A stretch of 64,000 bases of DNA from Siphlonurus alternatus (Eukaryota > Arthropoda > Insecta > Ephemeroptera > Siphlonuridae). This document shows, piece after piece, positions 34,824 through 48,839 of this stretch. Both the position numbers and the translations under genes were made by a program. Location: NCBI GenBank assembly GCA_949825025.1, contig OX463788.1, positions 186,001-250,000 of the forward strand. The letters are read 5' to 3'. Position 1 is the first letter of the stretch; every line of letters starts with the position of its first letter. Below the pieces are notes generated by a model, which was given only the letters and a program-made list of their open reading frames with translations, was not told the DNA's origin and searched no databases.

Positions 34824-37800
34824 AATTTTGTCTTGGAGGTGGAAATTTATTAAAAAAAATCAACGATCCTCGGTATAAAAAAATTTCTAGGGAACGAAGT
34901 AAACGTCGTGCCAGTTACTGACACATCACAGATTATAGGTTACAACATCTTTTAAATGAATCCGTAAGAAAGTTTGATGAAACCAGGGAATAAAGGAACA
35001 ATTTTGTCTTGGAGGTAAAAATTTATTAAAAAAATCAACGATCCTAGGTATAAAAAAATTTCTAGGGTACGAAGTGTACGTCGTGCCAGTTACTATCACA
35101 TCACAGATTATAGGTAACAACATCTTTTAAATGAATCCGTAAAATAAATTGATGAAACCAGGGGATAAAGGAACAATTTTGTCTTGGAGGTGGAAATTTA
35201 TTAAAAAAAATCAACGATCCTCGGTATAAAAAAATTTCTAGGGAACGAAGTGTACGTCGTGCCAGTTACTGACACATTACAGATTATAGGTAATACATCC
35301 TTTAAATGAATCCGTAAAAAAGTTTGATGAAACCAGGGGATAAAGGAACAATTTTGTCTTGGAGGTGGAAATTTATTAAAAAAAATCAACGATCCTCGGT
35401 ATAAAAAAATTTCTAGGGAACGAAGTAAACGCCGTGCTTGTTACTGACACATCACAGATTATAGATAACAACATCCTTTAAATGAATCCGTAAAAAAATT
35501 TGAGGAAACCAGGGAATAAAGGAACAATTTTGTCTTGGAGGTGGAAATTTATTAAAAAAAATCAACGATCCTCGGCATAAAAAAATTTCTAGGGAACGAA
35601 GTAAACGTCGTGCCAGTTACTGACACATCACAGATTATAGGTAACAACATCTTGTAAATGAATCCGTAAAAAAATTTGATGAAACCAGGGGATAAAGAAC
35701 AATTTTGTCTTGGAGGTGGAAATTTATTAAAAAAAATCAACGATCCTCGGTATAAAAAAATTTCTAGGGAACGAAGTAAACGTCATGCCTGTTACTGACA
35801 CATCTCAGATTATAGGTAACAACATCTTTTAAATGAATCCGTAAAAAAATTTGATGAAACCAGGGGAAAAAGGAACAATTTTGTCTTGGAGGTGGAAATT
35901 TATTAAAAAAAATCAACGATCCTCGGTATAAAAAAATTTCTAGGGAACGAAGTAAACGTCGTGCCAGTTACTGACACATCACAGATTATAGGTATCAACA
36001 CCCTTTAAATGAATCTGTAAAAAAAATTGATGAAACCAGGGGATAAAGAACAATTATGTCTTGGAGGTGGAAATTTATTAAAAAAAATCAACGATCCTCG
36101 GTATAAAAAAATTTCTAGGGAACGAAGTAAACGTCGTGCCAGTTACTGACACATCACAGATTATAGGTAACAACATCTTTTAAATGAATCCGTAAAAAAA
36201 TTTGATGAAACCAGGGGATAAAGGAACAATTTTGTCTTGGAGGTGGAAATTTATTAAAAAAAATCAACGATCCTCGGTATAAAAAAATTTCTAGGGTACG
36301 AAGTGTACGTCGTGCCAGTTACTAACACATCACAGATTATAAATAATAACATCCTTTAAATGAATCCGTAAAAAAATTTGATGAAACCAGGGAATAAAGG
36401 AATAATTTTGTCTTGGAGGTGGAAATTTATTAAAAAAAATCAACGATCCTCGTCATAAAAAAATTTCTAGGGAACGAAGTAAACGTCGTGCCAGTTAATG
36501 ACACATCACAGATTATAGGTAACAACATCTTTTAAATGAATTAATAAAAAAATTTGATGAAACCAGGGGATAAAGGAACAATTTTGTCTTGGAGGTGGAA
36601 ATTTATTAAAAAAAATCAACGATCCTAGGTATAAAAAAATTTCTAGGGTACGAAGTGTACGTCGTGCCAGTTACTATCACATCACAGATTATAGGTAACA
36701 ACATCTTTTAAATGAATCCATAAAATAAGTTGATGAAACCAGGGGATAAAGGAACAATTTTGTCTTGGAGGTGGAAATTTATTAAAAAAAATCAACGATC
36801 CTCGGTATAAAAAAATTTCTAGGGAACGAAGTGTACGTCGTGCCAGTTACTGACACATTACAGATTATAGGTAATACATCCTTTAAATGAATCCGTAAAA
36901 AAGTTTGATGAAACCAGGGGATAAAGGAACAATTTTGTCTTGGAGGTGGAAATTTATTAAAAAAAATCAACGATCCTCGGTATAAAAAAATTTCTAGGGA
37001 ACGAAGTAAACGACGTGCTAGTTACTGACACATCACAGATTATAGATAACAACATCCTATAAATGAATCCGTAAAAAAATTTGAGGAAACCAGGGAATAA
37101 AGGAACAATTTTGTCTTGGAGGTGGAAATTTATTAAAAAAAATCAACGATCCTCGGCATAAAAAAATTTCTAGGGAACGAAGTAAACGTCGTGCCAGTTA
37201 CTGACACATCACAGATTATAGGTAACAACATCTTGTAAATGAATCCGTAAAAAAATTTGATGAAACCAGGGGATAAAGAACAATTTTGTCTTGGAGGTGG
37301 AAATTTATTAAAAAAAATCAACGATCCTCGGTATAAAAAAATTTCTAGGGAACGAAGTAAACGTCGTGCCTGTTACTGACACATCTCAGATTATAGGTAA
37401 CAACATCTTTTAAATGAATCCGTAAAAAAATTTGATGAAACCAGGGGAAAAAGGAACAATTTTGTCTTGGAGGTGGAAATTTATTAAAAAAAATCAACGA
37501 TCCTCGGTATAAAAAAATTTCTAGGGAACGAAGTAAACGTCGTGCCAGTTACTGTCACATCACAGATTATAGGTAACAACATCTTGTAAATGAATCCGTA
37601 AAATAAATTGATGAAACCAGGGGATAAAGGAACAATTTTGTCTTGGAGGTGGAAATTTATTAAAAAAAATCAACGATCCTCGGTATAAAAAAATTTCTAG
37701 GGAACGAAGTGTACGTCGTGCCAGTTACTGACACATTACAGATTATAGGTAATACATCCTTTAAATGAATCCGTAAAAAAGTTTGATGAAACCAGGGGAT

Positions 37801-40800
37801 AAAGGAACAATTTTGTCTTGGAGGTGGAAATTTATTAAAAAAAATCAACGATCCTCGGTATAAAAAAAATTTCTAGGGAACGAAGTAAACGTCGTGCTAG
37901 TTACTGACACATCACAGATTATAGATAACAACATCCTTTAAATGAATCCGTAAAAAAATTTGAGGAAACCAGGGAATAAAGGAACAATTTTGTCTTGGAG
38001 GTGGAAATTTATTAAAAAAAATCAACGATCCTCGGCATAAAAAAATTTCTAGGGAACGAAGTAAACGTCGTGCCAGTTACTGACACATCACAGATTATAG
38101 GTAACAACATCTTGTAAATGAATCCGTAAAAAAATTTGATGAAACCAGGGGATAAAGAACAATTTTGTCTTGGAGGTGGAAATTTATTAAAAAAAATCAA
38201 CGATCCTCGGTATAAAAAAATTTCTAGGGAACGAAGTAAACGTCGTGCCTGTTACTGACACATCTCAGATTATAGGTAACAACATCTTTTAAATGAATCC
38301 GTAAAAAAATTTGATGAAACCAGGGGAAAAAGGAACAATTTTGTCTTGGAGGTGGAAATTTATTAAAAAAAATCAACGATCCTCGGTATAAAAAAAATTC
38401 TAGGGAACGAAGTAAACGTCGTGCCAGTTACTGACACATCACAGATTATAGGTATTAACACCCTTTAAATGAATCTGTAAAAAAAATTGATGAAACCAGG
38501 GGATAAAGAACAATTATGTCTTGGAGGTGGAAATTTATTAAAAAAAATCAACGATCCTCGGTATAAAAAAATTTCTAGGGAACGAAGTAAACGTCGTGCC
38601 AGTTACTGACACATCACAGATTATAGGTAACAACATCTTTTAAATGAATCCGTAAAAAAATTTGATGAAACCAGGGGATAAAGGAACAATTTTGTCTTGG
38701 AGGTGGAAATTTATTAAAAAAAATCAACGATCCTCGGTATAAAAAAATTTCTAGGGTACGAAGTGTACGTCGTGCCAGTTACTAACACATCACAGATTAT
38801 AAATAATAACATCCTTTAAATGAATCCGTAAAAAAATTTGATGAAACCAGGGAATAAAGGAATAATTTTGTCTTGGAGGTGGAAATTTATTAAAAAAAAT
38901 CAACGATCCTCGTCATAAAAAAATTTCTAGGGAACGAAGTAAACGTCGTGCCAGTTAATGACACATCACAGATTATAGGTAACAACATCTTTTAAATGAA
39001 TTAATAAAAAAATTTGATGAAACCAGGGGATAAAGGAACAATTTTGTCTTGGAGGTGGAAATTTATTAAAAAAAATCAACGATCCTAGGTATAAAAAAAT
39101 TTCTAGGGTACGAAGTGTACGTCGTGCCAGTTACTATCACATCACAGATTATAGGTAACAACATCTTTTAAATGAATCCGTAAAATAAGTTGATGAAACC
39201 AGGGGATAAAGGAACAATTTTGTCTTGGAGGTGGAAATTTATTAAAAAAAATCAACGATCCTCGGTATAAAAAAATTTCTAGGGAACGAAGTGTACGTCG
39301 TGCCAGTTACTGACACATTACAGATTATAGGTAATACATCCTTTAAATGAATCCGTAAAAAAGTTTGATGAAACCAGGGGATAAAGGAACAATTTTGTCT
39401 TGGAGGTGGAAATTTATTAAAAAAAATCAACGATCCTCGGTATAAAAAAATTTCTAGGGAACGAAGTAAACGACGTGCTAGTTACTGACACATCACAGAT
39501 TATAGATAACAACATCCTATAAATGAATCCGTAAAAAAATTTGAGGAAACCAGGGAATAAAGGAACAATTTTGTCTTGGAGGTGGAAATTTATTAAAAAA
39601 AATCAACGATCCTCGGCATAAAAAAAAATCTATGGAACGAAGTAAACGTCGTGCCAGTTACTGACACATCACAGATTATAGGTAACAACATCTTGTAAAT
39701 GAATCCGTAAAAAAATTTGATGAAACCAGGGGATAAAGAACAATTTTGTCTTGGAGGTGGAAATTTATTAAAAAAAATCAACGATCCTCGGTATAAAAAA
39801 ATTTCTAGGGAACGAAGTAAACGTCGTGCCTGTTACTGACACATCTCAGATTATAGTTAACAACATCTTTTAAATGAATCCGTAAAAAAATTTGATGAAA
39901 CCAGGGGAAAAAGGAACAATTTTGTCTTGGAGGTGGAAATTTATTAAAAAAAATCAACGATCCTCGGTATAAAAAAATTTCTAGGGAACGAAGTAAACGT
40001 CGTGCCAGTTACTGTCACATCACAGATTATAGGTAACAACATCTTGTAAATGAATCCGTAAAAAAAATTGATGAAACCAGGGGATAAAGAACAATTTTGT
40101 CTTGGAGGTGGAAATTTATTAAAAAAAATCAACGATCCTCGGTATAAAAAAATTTCTAGGGAACGAAGTAAACGTCGTGCCTGTTACTGACACATCTCAG
40201 ATTATAGGTAACAACATCTTTTAAATGAATCCGTAAAAAAATTTGATGAAACCAGGGGAAAAAGGAACAATTTTGTCTTGGAGGTGGAAATTTATTAAAA
40301 AAAATCAACGATCCTCGGTATAAAAAAAATTCTAGGGAACGAAGTAAACGTCGTGCCAGTTACTGACACATCACAGATTATAGGTATCAACACCCTTTAA
40401 ATGAATCCGTAAAAAAAATTGATGAAACCAGGGGATAAAGAACAATTATGTCTTGGAGGTGGAAATTTATTAAAAAAAATCAACGATCCTCGGTATAAAA
40501 AAATTTCTAGGGAACGAAGTAAACGTCGTGCCAGTTACTGACACATCACAGATTATAGGTAACAACATCTTTTAAATGAATCCGTAAAAAAATTTGATGA
40601 AACCAGGGGATAAAGGAACAATTTTGTCTTGGAGGTGGAAATTTATTAAAAAAAATCAACGATCCTCGGTATAAAAAAATTTCTAGGGTACGAAGTGTAC
40701 GTCGTGCCAGTTACTAACACATCACAGATTATAAATAATAACATCCTTTAAATGAATCCGTAAAAAAATTTGATGAAACCAGGGAATAAAGGAATAATTT

Positions 40801-41978
40801 TGTCTTGGAGGTGGAAATTTATTAAAAAAAATCAACGATCCTCGTCATAAAAAAATTTCTAGGGAACGAAGTAAACGTGCCAGTTAATGACACATCACAG
40901 ATTATAGGTAACAACATCTTTTAAATGAATTAATAAAAAAATTTGATGAAACCAGGGGATAAAGGAACAATTTTGTCTTGGAGGTAAAAATTTATTAAAA
41001 AAATCAACGATCCTCGGTATAAAAAAATTTCTAGGGTACGAAGTGTACGTCGTGCCAGTTACTGACACATCACAGATTATAGGTAACAACATCTTGTAAA
41101 TGAATCCGTAAAAAAATTTGATGAAACCAGGGGATAAAGAACAATTTTGTCTTGGAGGTGGAAATTTATTAAAAAAAATCAACGATCCTCGGTATAAAAA
41201 AATTTCTAGGGAACGAAGTAAACGTCGTGCCTGTTACTGACACATCTCAGATTATAGGTAACAACATCTTTTAAATGAATCCGTAAAAAAATTTGATGAA
41301 ACCAGGGGAAAAAGGAACAATTTTGTCTTGGAGGTGGAAATTTATTAAAAAAAATCAACGATCCTCGGTATAAAAAAATTTCTAGGGAACGAAGTAAACG
41401 TTGTGCCAGTTACTGACACATCACAGATTATAGGTATCAACACCCTTTAAATGAATCCGTAAAAAAAAATTGATGAAACCAGGGGATAAAGGAACAATTT
41501 TGTCTTGGAGGTGGAAATTTATTAAAAAAAATCAATGATCCTCGGTATAAAAAAATTTCTAGGGAATGAAGTGTACGTCGTGCCGGTTACTGACACATCA
41601 CAGATTATAGGTAACAACATCTTTTAAATGAATCCGTAAAAAAATGTGATGAAACCAGGGAATAAAGGAACAATTTTGTCTTGGAGGTGGTAATTTATTA
41701 AAAAAATCAACGATCCTCGGTATAAAAAAATTTCTAGAGAACGAAGTGTACGTCGTGCCAGTTACTGACACATCACAGATTATAGGTATCAACACCCTTT
41801 AAATGAATCCGTAAAAAAATTTGAGGAAACCAGGGAATAAAGGAACAATTTTGTCTTGGAGGTGGAAATTTATTAAAAAAAATCAACGATCCTCGGCATA
41901 AAAAAATTTCTAGGGAAAGAAGTAAACGTCGTGCCAGTTACTGACACATCACAGATTATAGGTAACAACATCCTTTAA
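34824..41978 (+). repeat. 176-bp satellite array, block C
   Basis: Same monomer and orientation. Starts in phase with HOR B after R, then changes HOR type. No gene is seen. Minus-strand frames of 62-95 codons are satellite translation. One monomer near 40870 lacks three bases of the usual ACGTCGTGCC (reads AAACGTGCC). Confidence 0.97.
34900..41000 (+). repeat. Higher-order repeat C: 14-mer of about 2460 bp
   Basis: Matching variants at 35201/37660, 35552/38012, 36782/39242 and 37133/39593 all give 2459-2460 bp. The AAATGAATTAATAAAA marker is at about 36535, 38995 and 40927; the last step is only about 1932 bp (11-mer), so the final unit lost three monomers. Internal near-repeats of five and nine monomers (878 and 1581 bp) show earlier rounds of duplication. 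The unit shares monomer types with the 18-mer B and probably derives from it. Confidence 0.88.
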
Positions 41979-42363
41979 GGTAGAGATAACGTCGAACAGC
42001 TGTTCGACGTAATCCCCTTTGATTAACATGTAAACCTTAGCAAATTGACAAAAATTCTGAAATTTTTTTGAGAGGCAGATATTAGTGCCTAAAAGCCATA
42101 GCAAAAGTTTCAAAAACATTTAACGAGCAGATTTTTTTAAATTAATTTTTTAGTTTGGCTCTCCATGGGAAAGCCCTATGTTGAAAATTAAAAAAATTAA
42201 TTAAAAAAAATCGGCTCGTTAAATCGTTTTGAAATTTTTTTTATGGCTTTTAGGCACTAATATCTGCCTCTCAAAAAAATTTCAGAATTTTTGTCAATTT
42301 GCTAAGGTTTACATGTTAATCAAAGGGCATTACGTCGATCAGCTGTTCGGCGTTATCTCTACC
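41979..42363. mobile_element. 385-bp TTAA-flanked foldback MITE in satellite
   Basis: Starts GGTAGAGATAACGTCG and ends CGTTATCTCTACC, with TTAA at 41975-41978 and 42364-42367. The arms are nearly perfect over about 150 bp and include the inner palindrome CGAACAGCTGTTCG. The loop contains CTCTCCATGGGAAAGCCC. The paralogous monomer at about 47575-47590, identified by the rare GGGAAAGAAG variant next to it, is uninterrupted. It is non-coding, with presumed TTAA-specific (piggyBac/Kolobok-like) mobilisation. Confidence 0.93.
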
Positions 42364-44470
42364 TTAAATGAATCCGTAAAAAAATTTGATGAAACCAGGG
42401 GATAAAGAACAATTTTGTCTTGGAGGTGGAAATTTAATAAAAAAAATCAACGATCCTCGGTATAAAAAAATTTCTAGGAAACGAAGTAAACGTCGTGCCT
42501 GTTACTGACACATCTCAGATCATAGGTAACAACATCTTTTAAATGAATCCGTAAAAAAATTTGATGAAACCAGGGGATAAAGGAACAATTTTGTCTTGGA
42601 GGTGGAAATTTATTAAAAAAAATCAACGATCCTCGGTATAAAAAAATTTCTAGGGAACGAAGTAAACGTCAAGCCAGTTACTGACACATCACAGATTATA
42701 GGTAACAACATCTTTTAAATGAATCCATAAAAAAATTTGATGAAACCAGGGGATAAAGGAACAATTTTGTCTTGGAGGTGGAAATTTATTAAAAAAAATC
42801 AACGATCCTCGGTATAAAAAAATTTCTAGGGAACGAAGTAAACGTCGTGCCAGTTACTGACACATCACAGATTATAGGTAACAACATCCTTTAAATGATA
42901 GGTAACAACATCCTTTAAATGAATCCGTAAAAAAGTTTGATGAAACCAGGGGATAAAGGAACAATTTTGTCTTGGAGGTGGAAATTTATTAAAAAAAATC
43001 AACGATCCTCGGTATAAAAAAATTTCTAGGGAACGAAGTGTACGTCGTGCCAGTTACTGACACATTACAGATTATAGGTAATACATCCTTTAAATGAATC
43101 CGTAAAAAAGTTTGATGAAACCAGGGGATAAAGGAACAATTTTGTCTTGGAGGTGGAAATTTATTAAAAAAAATCAACGATCCTCGGTATAAAAAAATTT
43201 CTAGGGAACGAAGTGTACGTCGTGCCAGTTACTGACACATTACAGATTATAGGTAATACATCCTTTAAATGAATCCGTAAAAAAGTTTGATGAAACCAGG
43301 GGATAAAGGAACAATTTTGTCTTGGAGGTGGAAATTTATTAAAAAAAATCAACGATCCTCGGTATAAAAAAATTTCTAGGGAACGAAGTAAACGTCGTGC
43401 CAGTTACTGACACATCACAGATTATAGGTAACAACATCTTTTAAATGAATCCGTAAAAAATTTTGAGGAAACCAGGGAATAAAGGAACAATTTTGTCTTG
43501 GAGGTGGAAATTTATTAAAAAAAATCAACGATCCTCGGCATAAAAAAATTTCTAGGGAACGAAGTAAACGTCGTGCTAGTTACTGACACATCACAGATTA
43601 TAGGTAACAACATCCTTTAAATGAATCCGTAAAAAAATTTGATGAAACCAGGGGATAAAGAACAATTTTGTCTTGGAGGTGGAAATTTATTAAAAAAAAT
43701 CAACGATCCTCGGTATAAAAAAATTTCTAGGGAACGAAGTAAACGTCGTGCCAGATACTGACACATCACAGATTATAGGTAACAACATCTTTTAAATGAA
43801 TCCGTAAAAATATTGAAGAAACCAGGGAATAAAGGAACAATTTTGTCTTGGAGGTGGAAATTTATTAAAAAAAATCAACGATCCTCGGCATAAAAAAAAT
43901 TCTAGGGAACGAAGTAAACGTCGTGCCAGTTACTGACACATCACAGATTATAGGTAACAACATCCTTTAAATGAATCCGTAAAAAAATTTGATGAAACCA
44001 GGGGATAAAGAACAATTTTGTCTTGGAGGTGGAAATTTATTAAAAAAAATCAACGATCCTCGGTATAAAAAAAATTCTAGGGAACGAAGTAAACGTCGTG
44101 CCTGTTACTGACACATTTCAGATTATAGGTAACAACATCTTTTAAATGAATCCGTAAAAAAATTTGATGAAACCAGGGGATAAAGGAACAATTTTGTCTT
44201 GGAGGTGGAAATTTATTAAAAAAAAATCAACGATCCTCGGTATAAAAAAATTTCTAGGGAATGAAGTGTACGTCGTGCCGGTTACTGACACATCACAGAT
44301 TATAGGTAACAACATCTTTTAAATGAATCCGTAAAAAAATTTGATGAAACCAGGGAATAAAGGAACAATTTTGTCTTGGAGGTGGAAATTTCTTAAAAAA
44401 ATCAACGATCCTCGGTATAAAAAAATTTCTAGGGAACGAAATGTACGTCGTGCCAGTTACTGACACATCA

Positions 44471-44471
44471 T
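44471..44471 (+). repeat. First example of a 99-bp deletion-hybrid monomer
   Basis: CACATCA joins directly to TGTCTTGG, skipping about 77 bp and leaving a 99-bp monomer. The same junction, always behind the GAACGAAATGTACG variant, is at about 49492, 51173, 54942, 56272, 60234 and 60684. One deletion has thus been copied through block D and marks its duplications. Confidence 0.93.
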
Positions 44472-47400
44472 GTCTTGGAGGTAGAAATTTATTAAAAAAA
44501 ATCAACGATCCTCGGTATAAATAAATTTCTAGGGTACGAAGTGTACGTCGTGCCAGTTACTGACACATCAAAGATTATAGGTAACAACTTCCTTTAAATG
44601 AATCCGTAAAAAAGTTTGATGAAACCAGGGAATAAAGGAACAATTTTGTCTTGGAGGTGGAAATTTCTTAAAAAAATCAACGATCCTCGGTATAAAAAAA
44701 TTTCTAGGGAACGAAGTAAACGTCGTGCCAGTTACTGACACATCACAGATTATAGGACACAACGTCATTTAAATGAATCCGTAAAAAAATTTGATGAAAC
44801 CAGGGAATAAAGGAATAATTAATTTTGTCTTGGAGGTAGAAATTTATTAAAAAAAATCAACGATCCTCGGCATAAAAAAATTTCTAGGGAACGTAGTAAA
44901 CGTCGTGCCAGTTACTGACACATTACAGATTATAGGTAACAACATCCTTTAAATGAATCTGTAAAAAAATTTGATAAAACCAGGGGATAAAGAACAATTT
45001 TGTCTTGGAGGTGGAAATTTATTAAAAAAAATCAACGATCCTCGGTATAAAAAAATTTCTAGGCAACGAAGTAAACGTCGTGCCTGTTACTGACACATCT
45101 CAGATCATAGGTAACAACATCTTTTAAATGAATCCGTAAAAAAATTTGATGAAACCAGGGGATAAAGGAACAATTTTGTCTTGGAGGTGGAAATTTATTA
45201 AAAAAAATCAACGATCCTCGGTATAAAAAAATTTCTAGGGAACGAAGTAAACGTCAAGCCAGTTACTGACACATCACAGACTAAGGATAACAACATCTTT
45301 TAAATGAATCCATAAAAAAATTTGATGAAACCAGGGGATAAAGGAACAATTTTGTCTTGGAGGTGGAAATTTATTAAAAAAAATCAACGATCCTCGGTAT
45401 AAAAAAAAATCTAGGGAACGAAGTAAACGTCGTGCCAGTTACTGACACATCACAGATTATAGGACACAACGTCATTTAAAGGAATCCGTAAAAAAATTTG
45501 ATGAAACCAGGGAATAAAGGAATAATTTTGTCTTGGAGGTGGAAATTTATTAAAAAAAATCAACGATCCTCGGCATAAAAAAATTTCTAGGGAACGTAGT
45601 AAACGTCGTGCCAGTTACTGACACATTACAGATTATAGGTAATACATCCTTTAAATGAATCCGTAAAAAAGTTTGATGAAACCAGGGGATAAAGGAACAA
45701 TTTTGTCTTGGAGGTGGAAATTTATTAAAAAAAATCAACGATCCTCGGTATAAAAAAATTTCTAGGGAACATAGTAAACGTCGTGCCAGTTACTGACACA
45801 TCACGGATTATAGGTCACAACGTCATTTAAATGAATCCGTAAAAAAATTTGATGAAACCAGGGAATAAAGGAATAATTTTGTCTTGGAGGTGGAAATTTA
45901 TTAAAAAAAATCAACGATCCTCGGCATAAAAAAATTTCTAGGGAACGTAGTAAACGTCGTGCCAGTTACTGACACATTACAGATTATAGGTAATACATCC
46001 TTTAAATGAATCCGTAAAAAAGTTTGATGAAACCAGGGGATAAAGGAACAATTTTGTCTTGGAGGTGGAAATTTATTAAAAAAAATCAACGATCCTCGGT
46101 ATAAAAAAATTTCTAGGAAACGAAGTAAACGTCGTGCCTGTTACTGACACATCTCAGATCATAGGTAACAACATCTTTTAAATGAATCCGTAAAAAAATT
46201 TGATGAAACCAGGGGATAAAGGAACAATTTTGTCTTGGAGGTGGAAATTTATTAAAAAAAATCAACGATCCTCGGTATAAAAAAATTTCTAGGGAACGAA
46301 GTAAACGTCAAGCCAGTTACTGACACATCACAGATTATAGGTAACAACATCTTTTAAATGAATCCATAAAAAAATTTGATGAAACCAGGGGATAAAGAAA
46401 CAATTTTGTCTTGGAGGTGGAAATTTATTAAAAAAAATCAACGATCCTCGGTATAAAAAAATTTCTAGGGAACGAAGTAAACGTCGTGCTAATTACTGAC
46501 ACATCACAGATTAGAGATAACAACATCCTTTAAATGAATCCGTAAAAAAATTTGAGGAAACCAGGGAATAAAGGAACATATTTGTCTTGGAGGTGGAAAT
46601 TTATTAAAAAAAATCAACGATCCTCGGCATAAAAAAATTTCTAGGGAACGAAGTAAACGTCGTGCCAGTTACTGACACATCACAGATTATAGGTAACAAC
46701 ATCTTGTAAATGAATCCGTAAAAAAATTTGATGAAACCAGGGGATAAAGAACAATTTTGTCTTGGAGGTGGAAATTTATTAAAAAAAATCAACGATCCTC
46801 GGTATAAAAAAATTTCTAGGGAACGAAGTAAACGTCGTGCCTGTTACTGACACATCTCAGATTATAGGTAACAACATCTTTTAAATGAATCCGTAAAAAA
46901 ATTTGATGAAACCAGGGGAAAAAGGAACAATTTTGTCTTGGAGGTGGAAATTTATTAAAAAAAATCAACGATCCTCGGTATAAAAAAATTTCTAGGGAAC
47001 GAAGTAAACGTCGTGCCAGTTACTGACACATCACAGATTATAGGTATCAACACCCTTTAAATGAATCCGTAAAAAAAAATTGATGAAACCAGGGGATAAA
47101 GGAACAATTTTGTCTTGGAGGTGGAAATTTATTAAAAAAAATCAATGATCCTCGGTATAAAAAAATTTCTAGGGAATGAAGTGTACGTCGTGCCGGTTAG
47201 TGTCACATCACAGATTATAGGTAACAACATCTTTTAAATGAATCCGTAAAAAAATTTGATGAAACCAGGGAATAAAGGAACAATTTTGTCTTGGAGGTGG
47301 AAATTTATTAAAAAAATCAACGATCCTCGGTATAAAAAAATTTCTAGAGAACGAAGTGTACGTCGTGCCAGTTACTGACACATCACAGATTATAGGTATC

Positions 47401-48839
47401 AACACCCTTTAAATGAATCCGTAAAAAAATTTGAGGAAACCAGGGAATAAAGGAACAATTTTGTCTTGGAGGTGGAAATTTATTAAAAAAAATCAACGAT
47501 CCTCGGCATAAAAAAAATTCTAGGGAAAGAAGTAAACGTCGTGCCAGTTACTGACACATCACAGATTATAGGTAACAACATCCTTTAAATGAATCCGTAA
47601 AAAAATTTGATGAAACCAGGGGATAAAGAACAATTTTGTCTTGGAGGTGGAAATTTATTAAAAAAAATCAACGATCCTCGGTATAAAAAAATTTCTAGGA
47701 AACGAAGTAAACGTCGTGCCTGTTACTATCACATCACAGATTATAGGTAACAACATAATTTAAATGAATCCGTAAAATAAGTTGATAAAACCAGGGGATA
47801 AAGGAACAATTTTGTCTTGGAGGTGGAAATTTATTAAAAAAAATCAACGATCCTCGGTATAAAAAAATTTCTAGGGAACGAAGTGTACGTCGTGCCAGTT
47901 ACTGACACATTACAGATTATAGGTAATACATCTTTTAAATGAATCCGTAAAAAAGTTTGATGAAACCAGGGGATAAAGGAACAATTTTGTCTTGGAGGTG
48001 GAAATTTATTAAAAAAAATCAACGATCCTCGGTATATTAAAATTTCTAGGGAACGAAGTAAACGTCGTGCCAGTTACTGACACATCACAGATTATAGGTA
48101 ACAACATCCTTTAAATGAATCCGTAAAAAATTTTGAGGAAACCAGGGAATAAAGGAACAATTTTGTCTTGGAGGTGGAAATTTATTAAAAAAAATCAACG
48201 ATCCTCGGCATAAAAAAATTTCTAGGGAACGAAGTAAACGTCGTGCTAGTTACTGACACATCACAGATTATAGGTAACAACATCCTTTAAATGAATCCGT
48301 AAAAAAATTTGATGAAACCAGGGGATAAAGAACAATTTTGTCTTGGAGGTGGAAATTTATTAAAAAAAATCAACGATCCTCGGTATAAAAAAATTTCTAG
48401 GGAACGAAGTAAACGTCGTGCCAGATACTGACACATTACAGATTATAGGTAACAACATCTTTTAAATGAATCCGTAAAAATATTGAAGAAACCAGTTAAT
48501 AAAGGAACAATTTTGTCTTGGAGGTGGAAATTTATTAAAAAAAATCAACGATCCTCGGCATAAAAAAAATTCTAGGGAACGAAGTAAACGTCGTGCCAGT
48601 TACTGACACATCACAGATTATAGGTAACAACATCCTTTAAATGAATCCGTAAAAAAATTTGATGAAACCAGGGGATAAAGAACAATTTTGTCTTGGAGGT
48701 GGAAATTTATTAAAAAAAATCAACGATCCTCGGTATAAAAAAAATTCTAGGGAACGAAGTAAACGTCGTGCCTGTTACTGACACATTTCAGATTATAGGT
48801 AACAACATCTTTTAAATGAATCCGTAAAAAAATTTGATG

